Source of the DNA: Debaryomyces hansenii CBS767
Taxonomy: Eukaryota > Ascomycota > Pichiomycetes > Serinales > Debaryomycetaceae
NCBI RefSeq assembly: GCF_000006445.2
Contig: NC_006044.2
Coordinates: 1,178,001-1,242,000, forward strand
Length of the DNA: 64,000 bases
Direction of reading: 5' to 3'
The notes under the pieces were generated by a model. The model ran no database searches and was not told where the DNA came from. It saw only the letters and a list, made by a program, of their open reading frames with translations. This document shows, one piece after another, positions 1-10,500 of this stretch (positions are counted from its first letter, which is position 1; each line of letters starts with the position of its first letter). Position numbers and translations under genes: made by a program.

Positions 1-1
1 G

Positions 2-202
2 GAAGTGCCATTGAACGTCAGAGTTGCAAGAGCAAAGGGTTTAAGGTTAATCGGTGAAGTGTTTTCAAGTATTACAAGAACTGAAGCAGAGGATGAAGAA
101 GCTAGAGTATTTGAAGAATTGGTTGCTGAAGCTACCAAGAAAAGAGAAAAGAAGAAGAAACCTACAGAGCATACTACTACAGCTGATGAACCTACTAAGT
201 AG
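2..202 (+). CDS. 3' end of an unidentified protein-coding gene (partial)
   Basis: An open frame enters from the left edge and ends at TAG at 200-202, giving at least 67 C-terminal residues. There is no ATG in the visible part, and the first in-frame codon with start potential is GTG, so the true start lies outside the window. The tail is charged: an acidic stretch (residues EAEDEE) is followed by a Lys-rich run (KKREKKKK) and a Thr-rich end. That composition is common at the C-terminus of nuclear or ribosome-biogenesis proteins, but I do not recognise the family. It lies 167 bp upstream of LAP2 on the same strand. Confidence 0.6.
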   Translation, partial: EVPLNVRVARAKGLRLIGEVFSSITRTEAEDEEARVFEELVAEATKKREKKKKPTEHTTTADEPTK

Positions 203-369
203 TTATTTTATTTATTATCGAGTACAGTATATATAGTATTTATTTAGACATTTAATGAAATACCTTTAATTTGTAATGTTTGTCATTGTTCATAATTCTA
301 TGCGAGTATTGAAATGTTTGATACTGGATACTGGGGTCATAATTCTACATTGTTATTAAATACAATCTG

Positions 370-2295
370 ATGACTTTAGAATATATTAACAAGAAAAGGC
401 CTTCGGTAAGCCCTGAATTGGATCCTTGTTCGAATTCAAATTATAAGGATTTTCAAGTGCTGAACACTGAACTAGATATCAGTGTATCGTTTGATAAAAA
501 GATAGTCCTGGGACAAGTTACTTATAAGTTAACTGCCAAAACACCTAATACAACAAGCATTGTGTTGGATACCTCATACTTAAAGATAATTAAAATTCGA
601 ATAAATGGTTTACCAAGTGATAATTACGAGCTTGTAAAAAGGAAAGAGCCATTTGGATCACCATTGAAGATTTCATTACCAACTACAATTAACAAAGAAT
701 TCGAGTTGAACATTGAGTTCTCCACTACAGATAAATGTACAGCATTACAATTCATTGAAAAAGAAGCGACAGATGGCCAAACCGCTCCATATTTGTTTTC
801 CCAATGTCAAGCGATTCATGCCAGAAGCTTATTCCCGTGTTTTGATACCCCAGGAATAAAAAGTCCTTACAATATGAAAGTTAAGTCTCCATATGCATGT
901 CTAATGTCTGGTAGACCAAAGGAAACCAATGAGGAAGGAGTGTATTGTTTTCATCAACCTATTCCAATTCCGTCGTATTTGGTGGCATTAGCATCTGGGG
1001 ATTTGGCATCTGCTCCAATAGGGCCAAGATCAACAGTTTATTCAGAAAGAGTAGGATTAAGTGATTGTCAATGGGAATTCGAAAAGGACATGGAGAATTT
1101 CATACAAGTAGCTGAAGGTTTAATATTCAAGTACGAATGGTTGAAGTTTGATGCATTGATTTTACCTCTGAGCTTCCCATATGGTGGAATGGAGAATCCA
1201 AATATTACTTTTGCTACACCAACATTAATCAGCAAAGACAGGTCACAAGTTAAGGTTATGGCGCATGAATTAGCCCATTCTTGGCTGGGGAATTTGGTTA
1301 CGAATTGTTCTTGGGAACATTTCTGGTTAAATGAAGGGTGGACAGTTTATTTAGAAAGAAGAATAATTGGAGGAATAGCTGCAGCAGAAGCTAAATCATT
1401 GGGTGAAAAAGAGGCGGCCCAATATGGGGAAAAAAGGAGACACTTTTCTGCTATTGTTGGTTGGAATTCGTTGGTTGATTCTGTTAAAACTTTAGACCCG
1501 AAATATACGTCTCTAGTTTGGAATCTCAAGGAAGGATCAGATCCAGATGATGCATTCTCTCGTATTCCATACGAAAAAGGTTTCAATTTCTTATTCTACA
1601 TTGAACAACAAGTCGGCGGTATCAAAGAATTTGATCCATTCATACCTTACTACTTCAAGAAATTTCGTTATGAATCGTTAGATACATATCAATTCATAGA
1701 TGTATTATATGAGTTCTTTGAACCTCGTGGAAAGGCAGCAAAGTTAGATGCCATTGATTGGAAGGGTTGGATATTTGGCGAAGGATTGCCGCCTAATATT
1801 CCTCAATTTGATCCCAGCTTAGCTGACGAATGTTATAGATTAGTTGATAAATGGGTCGATTTTGCGAAATCTAATTCAACAGACATTTCTGGATTTAATG
1901 AATCAAGAGATATTGGAAATTTCGAACCTGATCAACATAAGCTTTTCCTTGAATCATTAACAGAAAAATTCGGGGCATACTCCGTTTCCGAGCAGATTAT
2001 CAGGAAGTTACCATCAATTTATCCTTTCTATGCGGCAAGCACTAATGGAGAGATAAAATCAAGCTGGAATGAATTACTTATTAGATTTGGAAACTATAAC
2101 ACTACGGATCAAATAGTCCAGGATTTTGCAATGTGGCTAGGAACGGTTGGTAGAATGAAATTTGTGAGGCCTGGTTACAAATTATTGCAAGCCTATGTTA
2201 GCAAAGAATTTGCCATTAGCACGTTCACAAAATTCGAGAGCAGCTATCATCCCATTTGCAAGACCATGGTCAAGAAGGATTTGAGTCTAATTTAG
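370..2295 (+). CDS. LAP2: Leukotriene A-4 hydrolase/aminopeptidase (M1 family)
   Basis: This is a 641-residue bifunctional zinc aminopeptidase/epoxide hydrolase of the LTA4H branch, close in size to yeast Lap2. The substrate-recognition motif GGMEN is at residues 272-276. The zinc site HELAH is at 299-303, with the third ligand E322 in NEGWT, spaced as HExxH-x18-E. The C-terminal helical domain typical of LTA4H follows. The enzyme trims peptides in the cytosol and can hydrolyse epoxides. The start is an ATG at 370. Codon 306, in HSW-x-GN, is CTG. Human LTA4H has Thr and yeast has Ser there, so reading CTG as Ser restores the consensus. Transcription converges with SNL1. Confidence 0.95.
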   Translation: MTLEYINKKRPSVSPELDPCSNSNYKDFQVLNTELDISVSFDKKIVLGQVTYKLTAKTPNTTSIVLDTSYLKIIKIRINGLPSDNYELVKRKEPFGSPLKISLPTTINKEFELNIEFSTTDKCTALQFIEKEATDGQTAPYLFSQCQAIHARSLFPCFDTPGIKSPYNMKVKSPYACLMSGRPKETNEEGVYCFHQPIPIPSYLVALASGDLASAPIGPRSTVYSERVGLSDCQWEFEKDMENFIQVAEGLIFKYEWLKFDALILPLSFPYGGMENPNITFATPTLISKDRSQVKVMAHELAHSWLGNLVTNCSWEHFWLNEGWTVYLERRIIGGIAAAEAKSLGEKEAAQYGEKRRHFSAIVGWNSLVDSVKTLDPKYTSLVWNLKEGSDPDDAFSRIPYEKGFNFLFYIEQQVGGIKEFDPFIPYYFKKFRYESLDTYQFIDVLYEFFEPRGKAAKLDAIDWKGWIFGEGLPPNIPQFDPSLADECYRLVDKWVDFAKSNSTDISGFNESRDIGNFEPDQHKLFLESLTEKFGAYSVSEQIIRKLPSIYPFYAASTNGEIKSSWNELLIRFGNYNTTDQIVQDFAMWLGTVGRMKFVRPGYKLLQAYVSKEFAISTFTKFESSYHPICKTMVKKDLSLI

Positions 2296-2452
2296 GAAAG
2301 TCGTCGTTTCCCCCATACAATTTTCATAATTACAAATAAAACAATTTCTCCATTAAGTATAAGTTACATCTACATAGTTATGAATACATATATAGGATTA
2401 CATGAGTTCTGCTTAAAACACAATAGTTTTTATCAAAAGAAGCATGGCATGT

Positions 2453-3073
2453 CTACATATTAACTTCTTTTTTGAATGCATCTAATCTTCTCTGATGGTC
2501 TTGAATGAACTTTATAACCTTCTTTCTATTATCCCTCAAAATATCGTTTCCAACAACATCGATACCATCCAATTTCATTAACTGCTTCAACAACATTTCT
2601 TCGAAATAGTTGTACTTGTATTCCAAATCATCTTCCTTCAATGTCTTGTAATTCTCCAAGTATTCGTCAATTTCCGGAACATAAGTCTCCTCGACAAAGT
2701 CTAAAATGGATTGTATATCCTCGTTGGCTTTTTGTGCCTTAGTCAACTTCTTCTTAGAACGCTTCTTTTGGTTCTTCTTACTCGATTTGCTCCTGCCTTG
2801 CTGGCCACTTGAACCCAAAATACGTCCTAAAATAAATAACGTGGTGAAAGCAGTTATCGACAAAGATACTGTGATAGGGGTCACCTTTAAATTACTAAAA
2901 TCACTTACTATATCGTCCGTGGATACATTTTTCAACGCATTGACATAAGGTTCAATATCATCGTAGCTGGTTGGAATCTTTTCCTTCAACTGGCTGATGC
3001 ATGATTGCACCTCTTCAAAATTGCTTGGTAGTTGAGATCTCAACTGATTAAAATGTTCTGTAACTGCTTCCAT
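2453..3073 (-). CDS. SNL1: Snl1-like membrane-anchored BAG-domain Hsp70 co-chaperone
   Basis: The protein has 206 residues. One hydrophobic segment lies at about 65-87, followed by a very basic linker (92-112) and a C-terminal helical BAG domain (about 118-200). The BAG domain carries the family signature around LDGIDVVGND and RKKVIKFIQDHQ. Yeast Snl1 is a tail-facing ER/nuclear-envelope protein that acts as a nucleotide-exchange factor for Hsp70 and binds ribosomes; the basic linker would fit ribosome binding. An in-frame TTG two codons upstream is not a plausible start, so the ATG at 3073 is chosen. The N-terminal arm is longer than in S. cerevisiae (159 residues in total). Confidence 0.85.
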   Translation of the reverse strand: MEAVTEHFNQLRSQLPSNFEEVQSCISQLKEKIPTSYDDIEPYVNALKNVSTDDIVSDFSNLKVTPITVSLSITAFTTLFILGRILGSSGQQGRSKSSKKNQKKRSKKKLTKAQKANEDIQSILDFVEETYVPEIDEYLENYKTLKEDDLEYKYNYFEEMLLKQLMKLDGIDVVGNDILRDNRKKVIKFIQDHQRRLDAFKKEVNM

Positions 3074-3225
3074 ACTCAATGTTCTTGTATAGTCAAGGAT
3101 AAAGTTAAGAAGAACTTCTGTCCTTTATTGCTAAATGCTTATTGTCAGAGTGGACAAGTGAAATTTACGGCATGGTGTAATTACACAAAAATGAATAATG
3201 GATTATGCTTATACAGCCTATTTAA

Positions 3226-5337
3226 CTAAATGAATAACTCTCCACTAAAATTCCGGCTTGGCTTTAAATTGTCCAATGCCTTCTGCTTTGAAGCCTTATT
3301 GACTGGAGGTGGAACTTTTTTATGTTTAAAGTCGATTATTTGGGTGGTACTATGATTTGAATTTGCATTTGCATGTGCACTTGCACTGCCAGCATTATCA
3401 GCTGTAGAAGGGTTTTTAGCAATTTTTTTAGGTAGTCTTCTCTTTGGACCTTTTGAACGACCCTTGTTAGGGTGTGTAAGCTTGGATTGCGCAGCACCAG
3501 CAGTGTTTTCATGTAGGGGTAGCGTATTGGCTCGAGGAATGTTGGCTGCGGGCTTCGATGCACGAACATTCGGTACAGTGCTGGCTCGTATAATTGATGA
3601 TAGTTGATCTTGGAACGAATGCGTGCCTTTAGAGGAAGATTTGCTATCGCTCAAGTCGGAGGATGAGGACGTTTTCGCAGCAACAGCTCTTTCCGGAGAA
3701 GGTGATTTTTTGACGGACTTGTCAGAAGTTTTGATATGTTCTAGCTTCTTTATCGGCTCGGGTATGGAGTTAGATGAGGCGGATTTTGGCAGAGGAACAG
3801 TTTTTACGGGCTTCAATTTAGCCAATGCGGCCAAACCCTCTGGGTTTGTCTGTTGTGTAGAACCACGGGTAATGGATGAGTTGGAGTTTCTGCCCAACTT
3901 CTTCATTTGCGAGAGAAGAATTGCATTGTCCTCTTCCTGGTACTTCTTAGGCGAGGGTTTCGATGGTTTTGGAGGGGCATTTTTGCCATGAGAAAGCTTC
4001 TGCATTTGCAACTTCAAGACTTCTGTATCCTGCTCTTCGTATTTTGAAATAGATGGTTTGACTGGCTTGGGAGGCGCAGACTTATTCTTGGATGAGGATA
4101 ATTTTTGCATTTGTGATTTCAATAATTCATTCTCTGCCTTGGTATACGTTTCAAGTGATGGTTTAGGAGGCTTTGGCGGTGTTTTAGAGTCTGAATTGTG
4201 AGTATCCGGCGATTTTTTCCTTGCTAGCAGGGATAAATATTCCGGTTCTGATGACTTGACATGTTTAGTGGGCGAATCCTTTACCCTATTGGCCGCTTTC
4301 ACCGGCGATTCAGGTGTATCATTCTTTTTTATGGCACTGTCAATCCACGAGTTCTGCTTCTTCTCCCGTTGAGGAGATGACGATTTGATTATAGAGACAT
4401 CGTTCGGATTATTATGTTCTGGAATATATCTCTGTTTTGCACTGGATATAGATGATTGAATCAGAGATGGTTCTGATTGGTTTTTCGTGGCTGATAATGC
4501 GTTAAGATATGTCGGCTTTGGTACTACATTAGGCGTTCCTTCGACCTTGTCTTTAGAATTTGGCTTCGTAGAAAGCTTGTAAGATTTTATAGGTTTAAGA
4601 GGCTTTGTATTGGATATCGAATTCACAGCAAATAAATCGTCCACCATATCCTTCGTTTTTCCCCCTACATCGGAACCTTTTCTAATGTCATTTTCTAATT
4701 CAGTAAACGATCTATATTTTTGTCCTTCGGTCAAAGGAGATTTAGGAATGTGTTGTACTTTAATATCATCCCTTTTAGAAAGTAGCTCTGGTTTTGTTTT
4801 CATTGGAATGGGATTTATTAATTCAATATCAAACTTGGATGACATTCCAGAAGGTTTCGAAGGTTTGGGTGGTCCGAATTTCTTTATGTCCCTCCGGAGA
4901 GGCATAGGAGGAGGTGATTCTTCGCTTTCATAAGCTGGTCTTCTTGGCATTGGAGGTGGCGTCTCGTTGAATGCATCTCCTCTCGAACTCCTGTATTGTC
5001 TTCTGGCACTATCTGGTCTCTGAGGCATTTCAGGTGGTTTATCTTCGTCAAGGTCCTTCATATTCGTTGAAAAATTCTCATTATTCAGCCTAAGACTCCT
5101 GTTGAACTTCAACAGAGGAATATCATCATGGCCTCTGCTTGAACTACGCGGCATCAGCGACTGGTACGACGAACTTTTAACAGGAGACGAACTGTTCAGT
5201 CTCAGTCTCAAAGCATCAATATTCCTTTGTAAGTCTCTCTGTCTTTTCTGGTCCTCCCTCAATCTTTCTTGGGACAATTCGGATATACTAGATAAGAAAT
5301 CATCCACTTTCTTTGAAGATGGAGATACTTCCGTCAT
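3226..5337 (-). CDS. BSP1: Bsp1-like actin-patch adaptor with capping-protein motif
   Basis: This is a 703-residue, mostly disordered, Ser/Pro/Lys-rich protein. The N-terminus (about 9-50) has a short predicted coiled coil. Poly-proline PxMPxRP motifs occur at about 100-150. Three tandem units of about 33 residues (roughly 390-485) share the pattern PPKPxKPS...Y...QMxKL. Near the C-terminus a segment reads L-x-H-x4-R-x-K-x6-P, which matches the capping-protein-interacting (CPI) motif. The same HPNK...RGPRRKLP-type ending is known in yeast Bsp1, the adaptor linking synaptojanins and capping protein to cortical actin. Assignment rests on this motif and general composition, because the middle is too low in complexity for secure homology. 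The ATG is at 5337, and the gene is divergent from TCA17. Confidence 0.75.
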   Translation of the reverse strand: MTEVSPSSKKVDDFLSSISELSQERLREDQKRQRDLQRNIDALRLRLNSSSPVKSSSYQSLMPRSSSRGHDDIPLLKFNRSLRLNNENFSTNMKDLDEDKPPEMPQRPDSARRQYRSSRGDAFNETPPPMPRRPAYESEESPPPMPLRRDIKKFGPPKPSKPSGMSSKFDIELINPIPMKTKPELLSKRDDIKVQHIPKSPLTEGQKYRSFTELENDIRKGSDVGGKTKDMVDDLFAVNSISNTKPLKPIKSYKLSTKPNSKDKVEGTPNVVPKPTYLNALSATKNQSEPSLIQSSISSAKQRYIPEHNNPNDVSIIKSSSPQREKKQNSWIDSAIKKNDTPESPVKAANRVKDSPTKHVKSSEPEYLSLLARKKSPDTHNSDSKTPPKPPKPSLETYTKAENELLKSQMQKLSSSKNKSAPPKPVKPSISKYEEQDTEVLKLQMQKLSHGKNAPPKPSKPSPKKYQEEDNAILLSQMKKLGRNSNSSITRGSTQQTNPEGLAALAKLKPVKTVPLPKSASSNSIPEPIKKLEHIKTSDKSVKKSPSPERAVAAKTSSSSDLSDSKSSSKGTHSFQDQLSSIIRASTVPNVRASKPAANIPRANTLPLHENTAGAAQSKLTHPNKGRSKGPKRRLPKKIAKNPSTADNAGSASAHANANSNHSTTQIIDFKHKKVPPPVNKASKQKALDNLKPSRNFSGELFI

Positions 5338-5504
5338 AACTGCTTAACTTTTGGTTGCTATGATCTAATATTGATCAAATGTTGATAGGATTCTGTTTGT
5401 AAACAATAAACCTGCAAACCGAGTAAATAATTTTACAAGTTAATATTCAATATGATAATTATCACCATTATGGTTCTTTACCTCTTTGCATATTAGGATC
5501 AACC

Positions 5505-6110
5505 ATGGCACAAGCAAACAAGAAAATAAAGTTCGTGTCGTTGATATCACGAAAGGATGTACCATTGTATATTCAATCGTTTGATATTGGACCAATGGAT
5601 TCAGAAAATCCCCAAAATGCCAACAAATACCTTAAATACAACTTCTTATCACATATGGCTTTGGACATATTTGCATCTCCGTCTTCTACCAGTCTACGTG
5701 AACAACAGCAGGATATGGAGGAAAATGGAGGGGCAATTCTTTTGTTTATTCAGGATGATATAACTGTGTATGGATACGAAACCAATACCGGGTTGAAAAT
5801 AATAGTTGGTCTAGGAATGAGCCAAGCAGTACCCGAAGACAAACGAGATGACAATAAAAGCTCACCAACTCCCGAATCGAAGGACTCCGCTCAAGAATCC
5901 ACTAAAGAATCTGCTAAGACTCCGCTGTCTACAAAAAAACCAATGAAATTGAAGGATTTATTTTCCCAATTACACAAGTCCTATATACATATAATTTGTA
6001 ATCCCTTCACTAATTTGTCAGGTAGTTTGGCCGATAACGAGACTATATTGCAGTCGGCGAAGTTTGACAAAAGCATAAGCAAAATCGTGGATAGCTGGAA
6101 TGGTATATAA
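5505..6110 (+). CDS. TCA17: TRAPP-associated protein Tca17 (TRAPPC2L, sedlin-like)
   Basis: This is a 201-residue longin/sedlin-fold protein. The sequence follows human TRAPPC2L closely: an N-terminal strand region ending in PLYIQS, then LKYNFLSHMALD, VYGYETNTGLKII, LHKSYIHIICNPF, and a final FDKSISKIV helix. A charged, Ser/Lys-rich insertion at about residues 105-147 replaces a short loop of the usual ~140-residue protein. Tca17 associates with TRAPP complexes at the Golgi and helps assemble the TRAPPII Rab GEF. The TYGY-TN core separates it from Trs20. The ATG is at 5505, about 170 bp from the divergent BSP1 start. The 3' end faces IES6 with only 18 bp between the stop codons. Confidence 0.88.
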   Translation: MAQANKKIKFVSLISRKDVPLYIQSFDIGPMDSENPQNANKYLKYNFLSHMALDIFASPSSTSLREQQQDMEENGGAILLFIQDDITVYGYETNTGLKIIVGLGMSQAVPEDKRDDNKSSPTPESKDSAQESTKESAKTPLSTKKPMKLKDLFSQLHKSYIHIICNPFTNLSGSLADNETILQSAKFDKSISKIVDSWNGI

Positions 6111-6128
6111 TACATAGACAAAACACAC

Positions 6129-6545
6129 TCATTTTAAGATCACATTCGCTCCTCTCAACTCTAAATATTCTTGATCCACGCCGGGGGGCATGTTTCTAAT
6201 AACTTCCTGGTATATTTCCACATCATAGAATCGTAAACTGTTGGCAGGACTTTTATATTTGCCTGATAAGCCCGTTATATCACAGTAATGTTTTTGGGGC
6301 TTCAAACTAGGTGGTGCACTTATAGATGTGTATGTTGGGGTGTCAACTTTGATATTAGGCTTGGTTTGCAAGTATTTCACTTCGTCCCCTATGATTTGTC
6401 TGCACGGTTTATAACGACGTGGTGGTGCTTTTCTCATTGGATTATTCTTGAACGAGTGTGGTTTTGTAGCCACTTCAGAAAGCTCGTGTAGGTCCACCTC
6501 GGACTTTACTGGTGACACAGAATGTGACAGCTGTACCGGTGCCAT
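6129..6545 (-). CDS. IES6: INO80 complex subunit Ies6 (YL1 C-terminal domain)
   Basis: The protein has 138 residues and a C-terminal YL1_C domain at about 85-138. The characteristic run is YCDITGL, then SPANSLRFYDVEIY and a terminal YLELRGANVILK. Ies6 pairs with Arp5 in the INO80 chromatin remodeller, coupling ATP hydrolysis to nucleosome sliding. An in-frame TTG lies two codons upstream of the ATG at 6545; the ATG is taken as the start. The N-terminal ~85 residues are basic and lack a recognisable domain, as in homologues. In S. cerevisiae the TCA17 and IES6 genes also lie close together on chromosome V, which supports both calls. Confidence 0.92.
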   Translation of the reverse strand: MAPVQLSHSVSPVKSEVDLHELSEVATKPHSFKNNPMRKAPPRRYKPCRQIIGDEVKYLQTKPNIKVDTPTYTSISAPPSLKPQKHYCDITGLSGKYKSPANSLRFYDVEIYQEVIRNMPPGVDQEYLELRGANVILK

Positions 6546-7068
6546 TTTCAATATACTATTGTGTTCAATGGAGCCTTAGATTGTAGCAAGAAGGTGGTAT
6601 TCAGTTTTGACCGTTATTGCGGACTCGAATAATGGACCACTGATGGACATTTTAACCGATCATATCTCGGAATTGCGTACATTTACTATGTAATAGCGTG
6701 GGACATATTCCTCGGTTATACCCTCGGATTTGTAAATATAACTAAAATAAAACTTCTAGACCCATGCCAACAAGAACCTACAAAATGGAAAGCATCTAGC
6801 ATATCCGTTTCTGTTCAGTCATGTATTATCTTGTTTCTCGGGTATTTTGTGGTCTCCATAATCACCTCCAAACCTACTTTAGTCAAGAATTCGTCCCCCA
6901 TCCGCCAATTATCTCCCTCTTACAATCCCAACAACCTCCTATTATCTACCTCTACAAACCCTATATACTATTCTGTACCCGTTAATGACATTCGATACCT
7001 TTGGTACTCTTTAGATCTGTAAAAAACACCCTTCTCCGATATTGGTATCATACCTTATCGCGAAATTC

Positions 7069-7080
7069 CCCCCCCCCCCC
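7069..7080 (+). repeat. C12 homopolymer
   Basis: Twelve consecutive C residues in otherwise AT-rich intergenic DNA. Such runs are length-variable and error-prone in sequencing. Confidence 0.9.
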
Positions 7081-7448
7081 ACTATATGTCCCGCGGTAGA
7101 TTTCAAATCTACAACTCATTCGAACATACTGCACCATCGCTCTCTCCCATTTTGCGAACTAGAACCTACCTGACCATATCTGAGGCCTTCGCAAGACTTT
7201 CAGGAGACCCTGTAAGACACCTCTCAGCTCATCTATCCGTCCTCTCTATATCAATATATCGTATGTGGCTCAATATTGGACTACACACATGCAAAAGAAA
7301 TTCGTGCTTTCTTTTGTTATAACGGTATTGTCAAGTCTTGAGGTAATATCGCGAGTATATGGCCACTAACACGAGGGTCTCTCTGTATAGAATCTAAATC
7401 TTCCGTGGTAGGTCAGAATCTTAGTAAGCTTATGACTATGATTACATG

Positions 7449-7455
7449 TCACGTG
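7449..7455 (+). promoter_or_regulatory. Candidate Cbf1/Met4 site (TCACGTG) upstream of MET10
   Basis: The sequence TCACGTG lies 113 bp before the MET10 ATG. In yeasts Cbf1 binds this heptamer and recruits Met4 to sulfate-assimilation promoters. Both its position and the target gene fit. Function is inferred, not shown. Confidence 0.65.
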
Positions 7456-7568
7456 TTTTTTGATAACTGAAAATTTATACAAATTTTATCTGCTATGGTT
7501 ATTTATTGAATACTTTTCCCACAAACGTAGGTTTTACTCATTTCAGGTAGATATCACTAGTGTCTAAT

Positions 7569-10500
7569 ATGGCTCCTCACGCTATCGAACCAATTTCCGC
7601 AAACGCAAGTGCGTCTGCCAGTATCAGTGGTAATGAAAGCATCTTATCAACTTCCATTATCAACTCCAACCCGTTTGAAATTACTGTCGATCCAAGTTTG
7701 TTGAAGGGAACAGCATACACGTCACCATCAACCATTATCAGTCAAACTGTCTACTCCATTTCGAGCAAAATTTTCAGTTACGAGACTCCAGGGGCTGACA
7801 ACTTGTTAGACTCTTATTTGCAGCTTTGGTCCCAGCAGTATCAAAGACACAATTCTTTTGGGGTTGTCCCATTTTTTCACAAGTTGCAAGTGAGATCTGG
7901 AGCCTCCAATGCTATTTTAGGATACTTCGGTAAGAACGGTACTAATGGGCAACCATTATCGACTTTGGCAGGTGCTAATGCTTTGACCTATATGCACCCT
8001 ACATTGGCCGGGAAATCTGCCAATTTGCCGTTATCACTCAACGTCAGTGCCGTTGACTACGACAGTGCTACCGATTCTTTAGTATCTAACTACATTGCTC
8101 CTTTAAGTGTTGCGCGTTCTTTGAACTACCCTGTTGTTACACCTGTTAATTCTAATGATGGTTTAGAATTGCAACATTTGACTTTATTGAACCACTACTT
8201 GGCTGCACTTACCGGTAACCCATCCTTGAACTTGTTCGATGGTCCTGAATTTTCCAAGACCTTTACCAAATATAACAACTTATTATCTGTTGAAGAATTA
8301 GGTCGTTTGTACCAAGATTTGTTGGCTAGTTCCGATGCTGCCCCAGCTAGCGTTGAAGACGCAGTTGAATTAGCTTTCAATAACTTAAACAGGTTAGCAG
8401 GTACTAGTTATTCTCATTTTGATTATATCGGAAGTAAGAACCCTGAAACTGTCTTTGTCATCTATGGTTCCCATGAATCCACCCAATTATCCCATGCTAT
8501 TAGTAAACTTTCCTCTGATGTTGGTTTACTTAAAGTTCGTGTTCCATTACCTTTCAGTTCTGCCAAGTTCGTTCAACTGATTCCTTCGTCTACCCGTAAG
8601 TTAGTTGTATTAGGTCAAGGTAGCACTGAATGCTCAAGATCCTCTTCTTTGAAGGGTGATATTACCGCTGCTTTGTTCTTAAGTGGCCACTATCACAATT
8701 TGAGCGTTGATGAATTTGTTTATCCATTAAACTTTGTCTGGACTCCAATCACTATCACTAAGATTTTGAGTGAATTTTTACCATCATTGAATGTTGACCA
8801 AATTCTTGCTGTACCTGATAGAATTATTTCTTCTTCTCCAATCACCGCCAACACTTCTCCAGAAGGTGGCTATTTGTTATGGGGTAAGGATAATGGCACC
8901 TTTATTGATGTTTCCAATAAGTTAGCCTTAACGTTATCTTTGGATGACTCCAAGGTTGTCAGCATTAGAAACAAATTTGACAATATCAACGGTGGTGGTT
9001 TATTTCAATCCCAAATTGTCTCGACATCAAAAGGTTTACCTGTTGATTCTGTTGATTCTGCTAATGTGGTCTTGATTGAAGATATCTCTATCTTATCAAG
9101 CTACGATATCTTAGCAACTGCAAAGCCAGGTGCAACTATCTTACTTGTCAATCATAAACCAATAAAGAACTCGGTTGAAGAAGATATTATTCCTAAGTTG
9201 CCAGTTGAATTCAGACGTACTTTGGCTAAGAACCATAATCAATTGGTTTTGGTTGATAACACAATTTTAGACGATTTAGATGCCCTGAATGATTCTACTA
9301 AGGGATTCTCAGGTGACTTCTTGGTTCAATTAGCCTTCTGGAGAGCATCATTGCCTGAATTGGATGGCTTTATTGTTAACAAATTGTTACAAGCCAACGG
9401 TAATGGTTTCGAATTATTGGCATCTGTTTTAGATAAGTTTATCAACACTGTTGACGAAAAGAATGGTTTGAAAGAAATTAAGGTTTTACCTGAATGGATT
9501 GACTTAGAAGACGACCCTGTCGAAAAGAAAGAAGAAGAAGAAGAAGTAGAAGAAGCTGGTCCATTGCCATTCTTCCCAACTGAATCTTCATTCTTCCCTA
9601 ACCCACGTACTGATTCTACTGGTGTCGAAGAAACTGTCCATGCTGGATACAAGGACTTAGCAACTAAATTGACTTTCCCAGAAGCCTATGATGTTAAGCA
9701 AGAATTAAGACCAGATTTACCTGTCAAAAATTTTGTTGTTAAAGTCCAAGAATCAAAAAGACTTACACCATCAGAGTATTCGAGAAATATTTTCCATATT
9801 GAGTTTGATACCACTGGTACTGGCTTAACTTATGAAATCGGTGAAGCCTTAGGTATCCACGGACGTAACCCAACTAAGGCAGTTGACGAATTCTTGAAGT
9901 TCTACAATGTTGACCCTGAATCGTTAGTGGAAATTTCTAATAAGGAAGATCAATCAATCTTCGAAATTAGATCTGCTAGACAGGCATTAAGTGAAGGCGT
10001 TGATTTCTTAGGTAAGCCACCAAAGAGATTCTACGAAGCTTTAGCTGAGTTTACTACCAACCCTAAGGAGAAGGAACACTTAGAAAACTTGTCTAGTGGC
10101 GCAGGTGCTGAAGAATTGAAGAAGAGACAAGATGTTGATTTCTCTACTTACGTTGACATTTTGGAAGAATTCCCATCTGCAAGACCTTCATTCTCTGACT
10201 TGGTAAAGATCATAGCTCCTTTGAAAAGAAGAGAATACTCTATTGCTTCTTCTCAAAAAATTCATCCAAATGCTGTGCATTTATTGATTGTTGTTGTTGA
10301 TTGGGTTGATCCAAAGGGTCGTACCAGATTTGGACACTGTTCCAAATATTTATCAGACTTGAACATTGGCGATGAATTGGTTGTAAGTGTCAAGCCTTCC
10401 GTTATGAAATTACCACCATTATCGACTCAACCAATCGTTATGTCTGGTTTGGGTACTGGTTTAGCTCCATTCAAGGCCTTCATCGAAGAAAAGATCTGGC

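Larger units (their letters stand above)
6546..7568. other. Divergent intergenic region IES6 / MET10
   Basis: About 1 kb without a convincing gene. Two short open frames (6831-7022 and 7086-7322) have no recognisable product and sit in AT-rich, pyrimidine-rich sequence. The region holds a run of 12 C at 7069-7080 and, near its right end, a Cbf1-type TCACGTG element at 7449-7455. It must contain the promoters of both flanking genes. Confidence 0.7.

Noticed and set aside
6831..7322. Two short open frames in the MET10 promoter region
   Set aside because: Pyrimidine-rich sequence explains them; no similarity or typical codon use.
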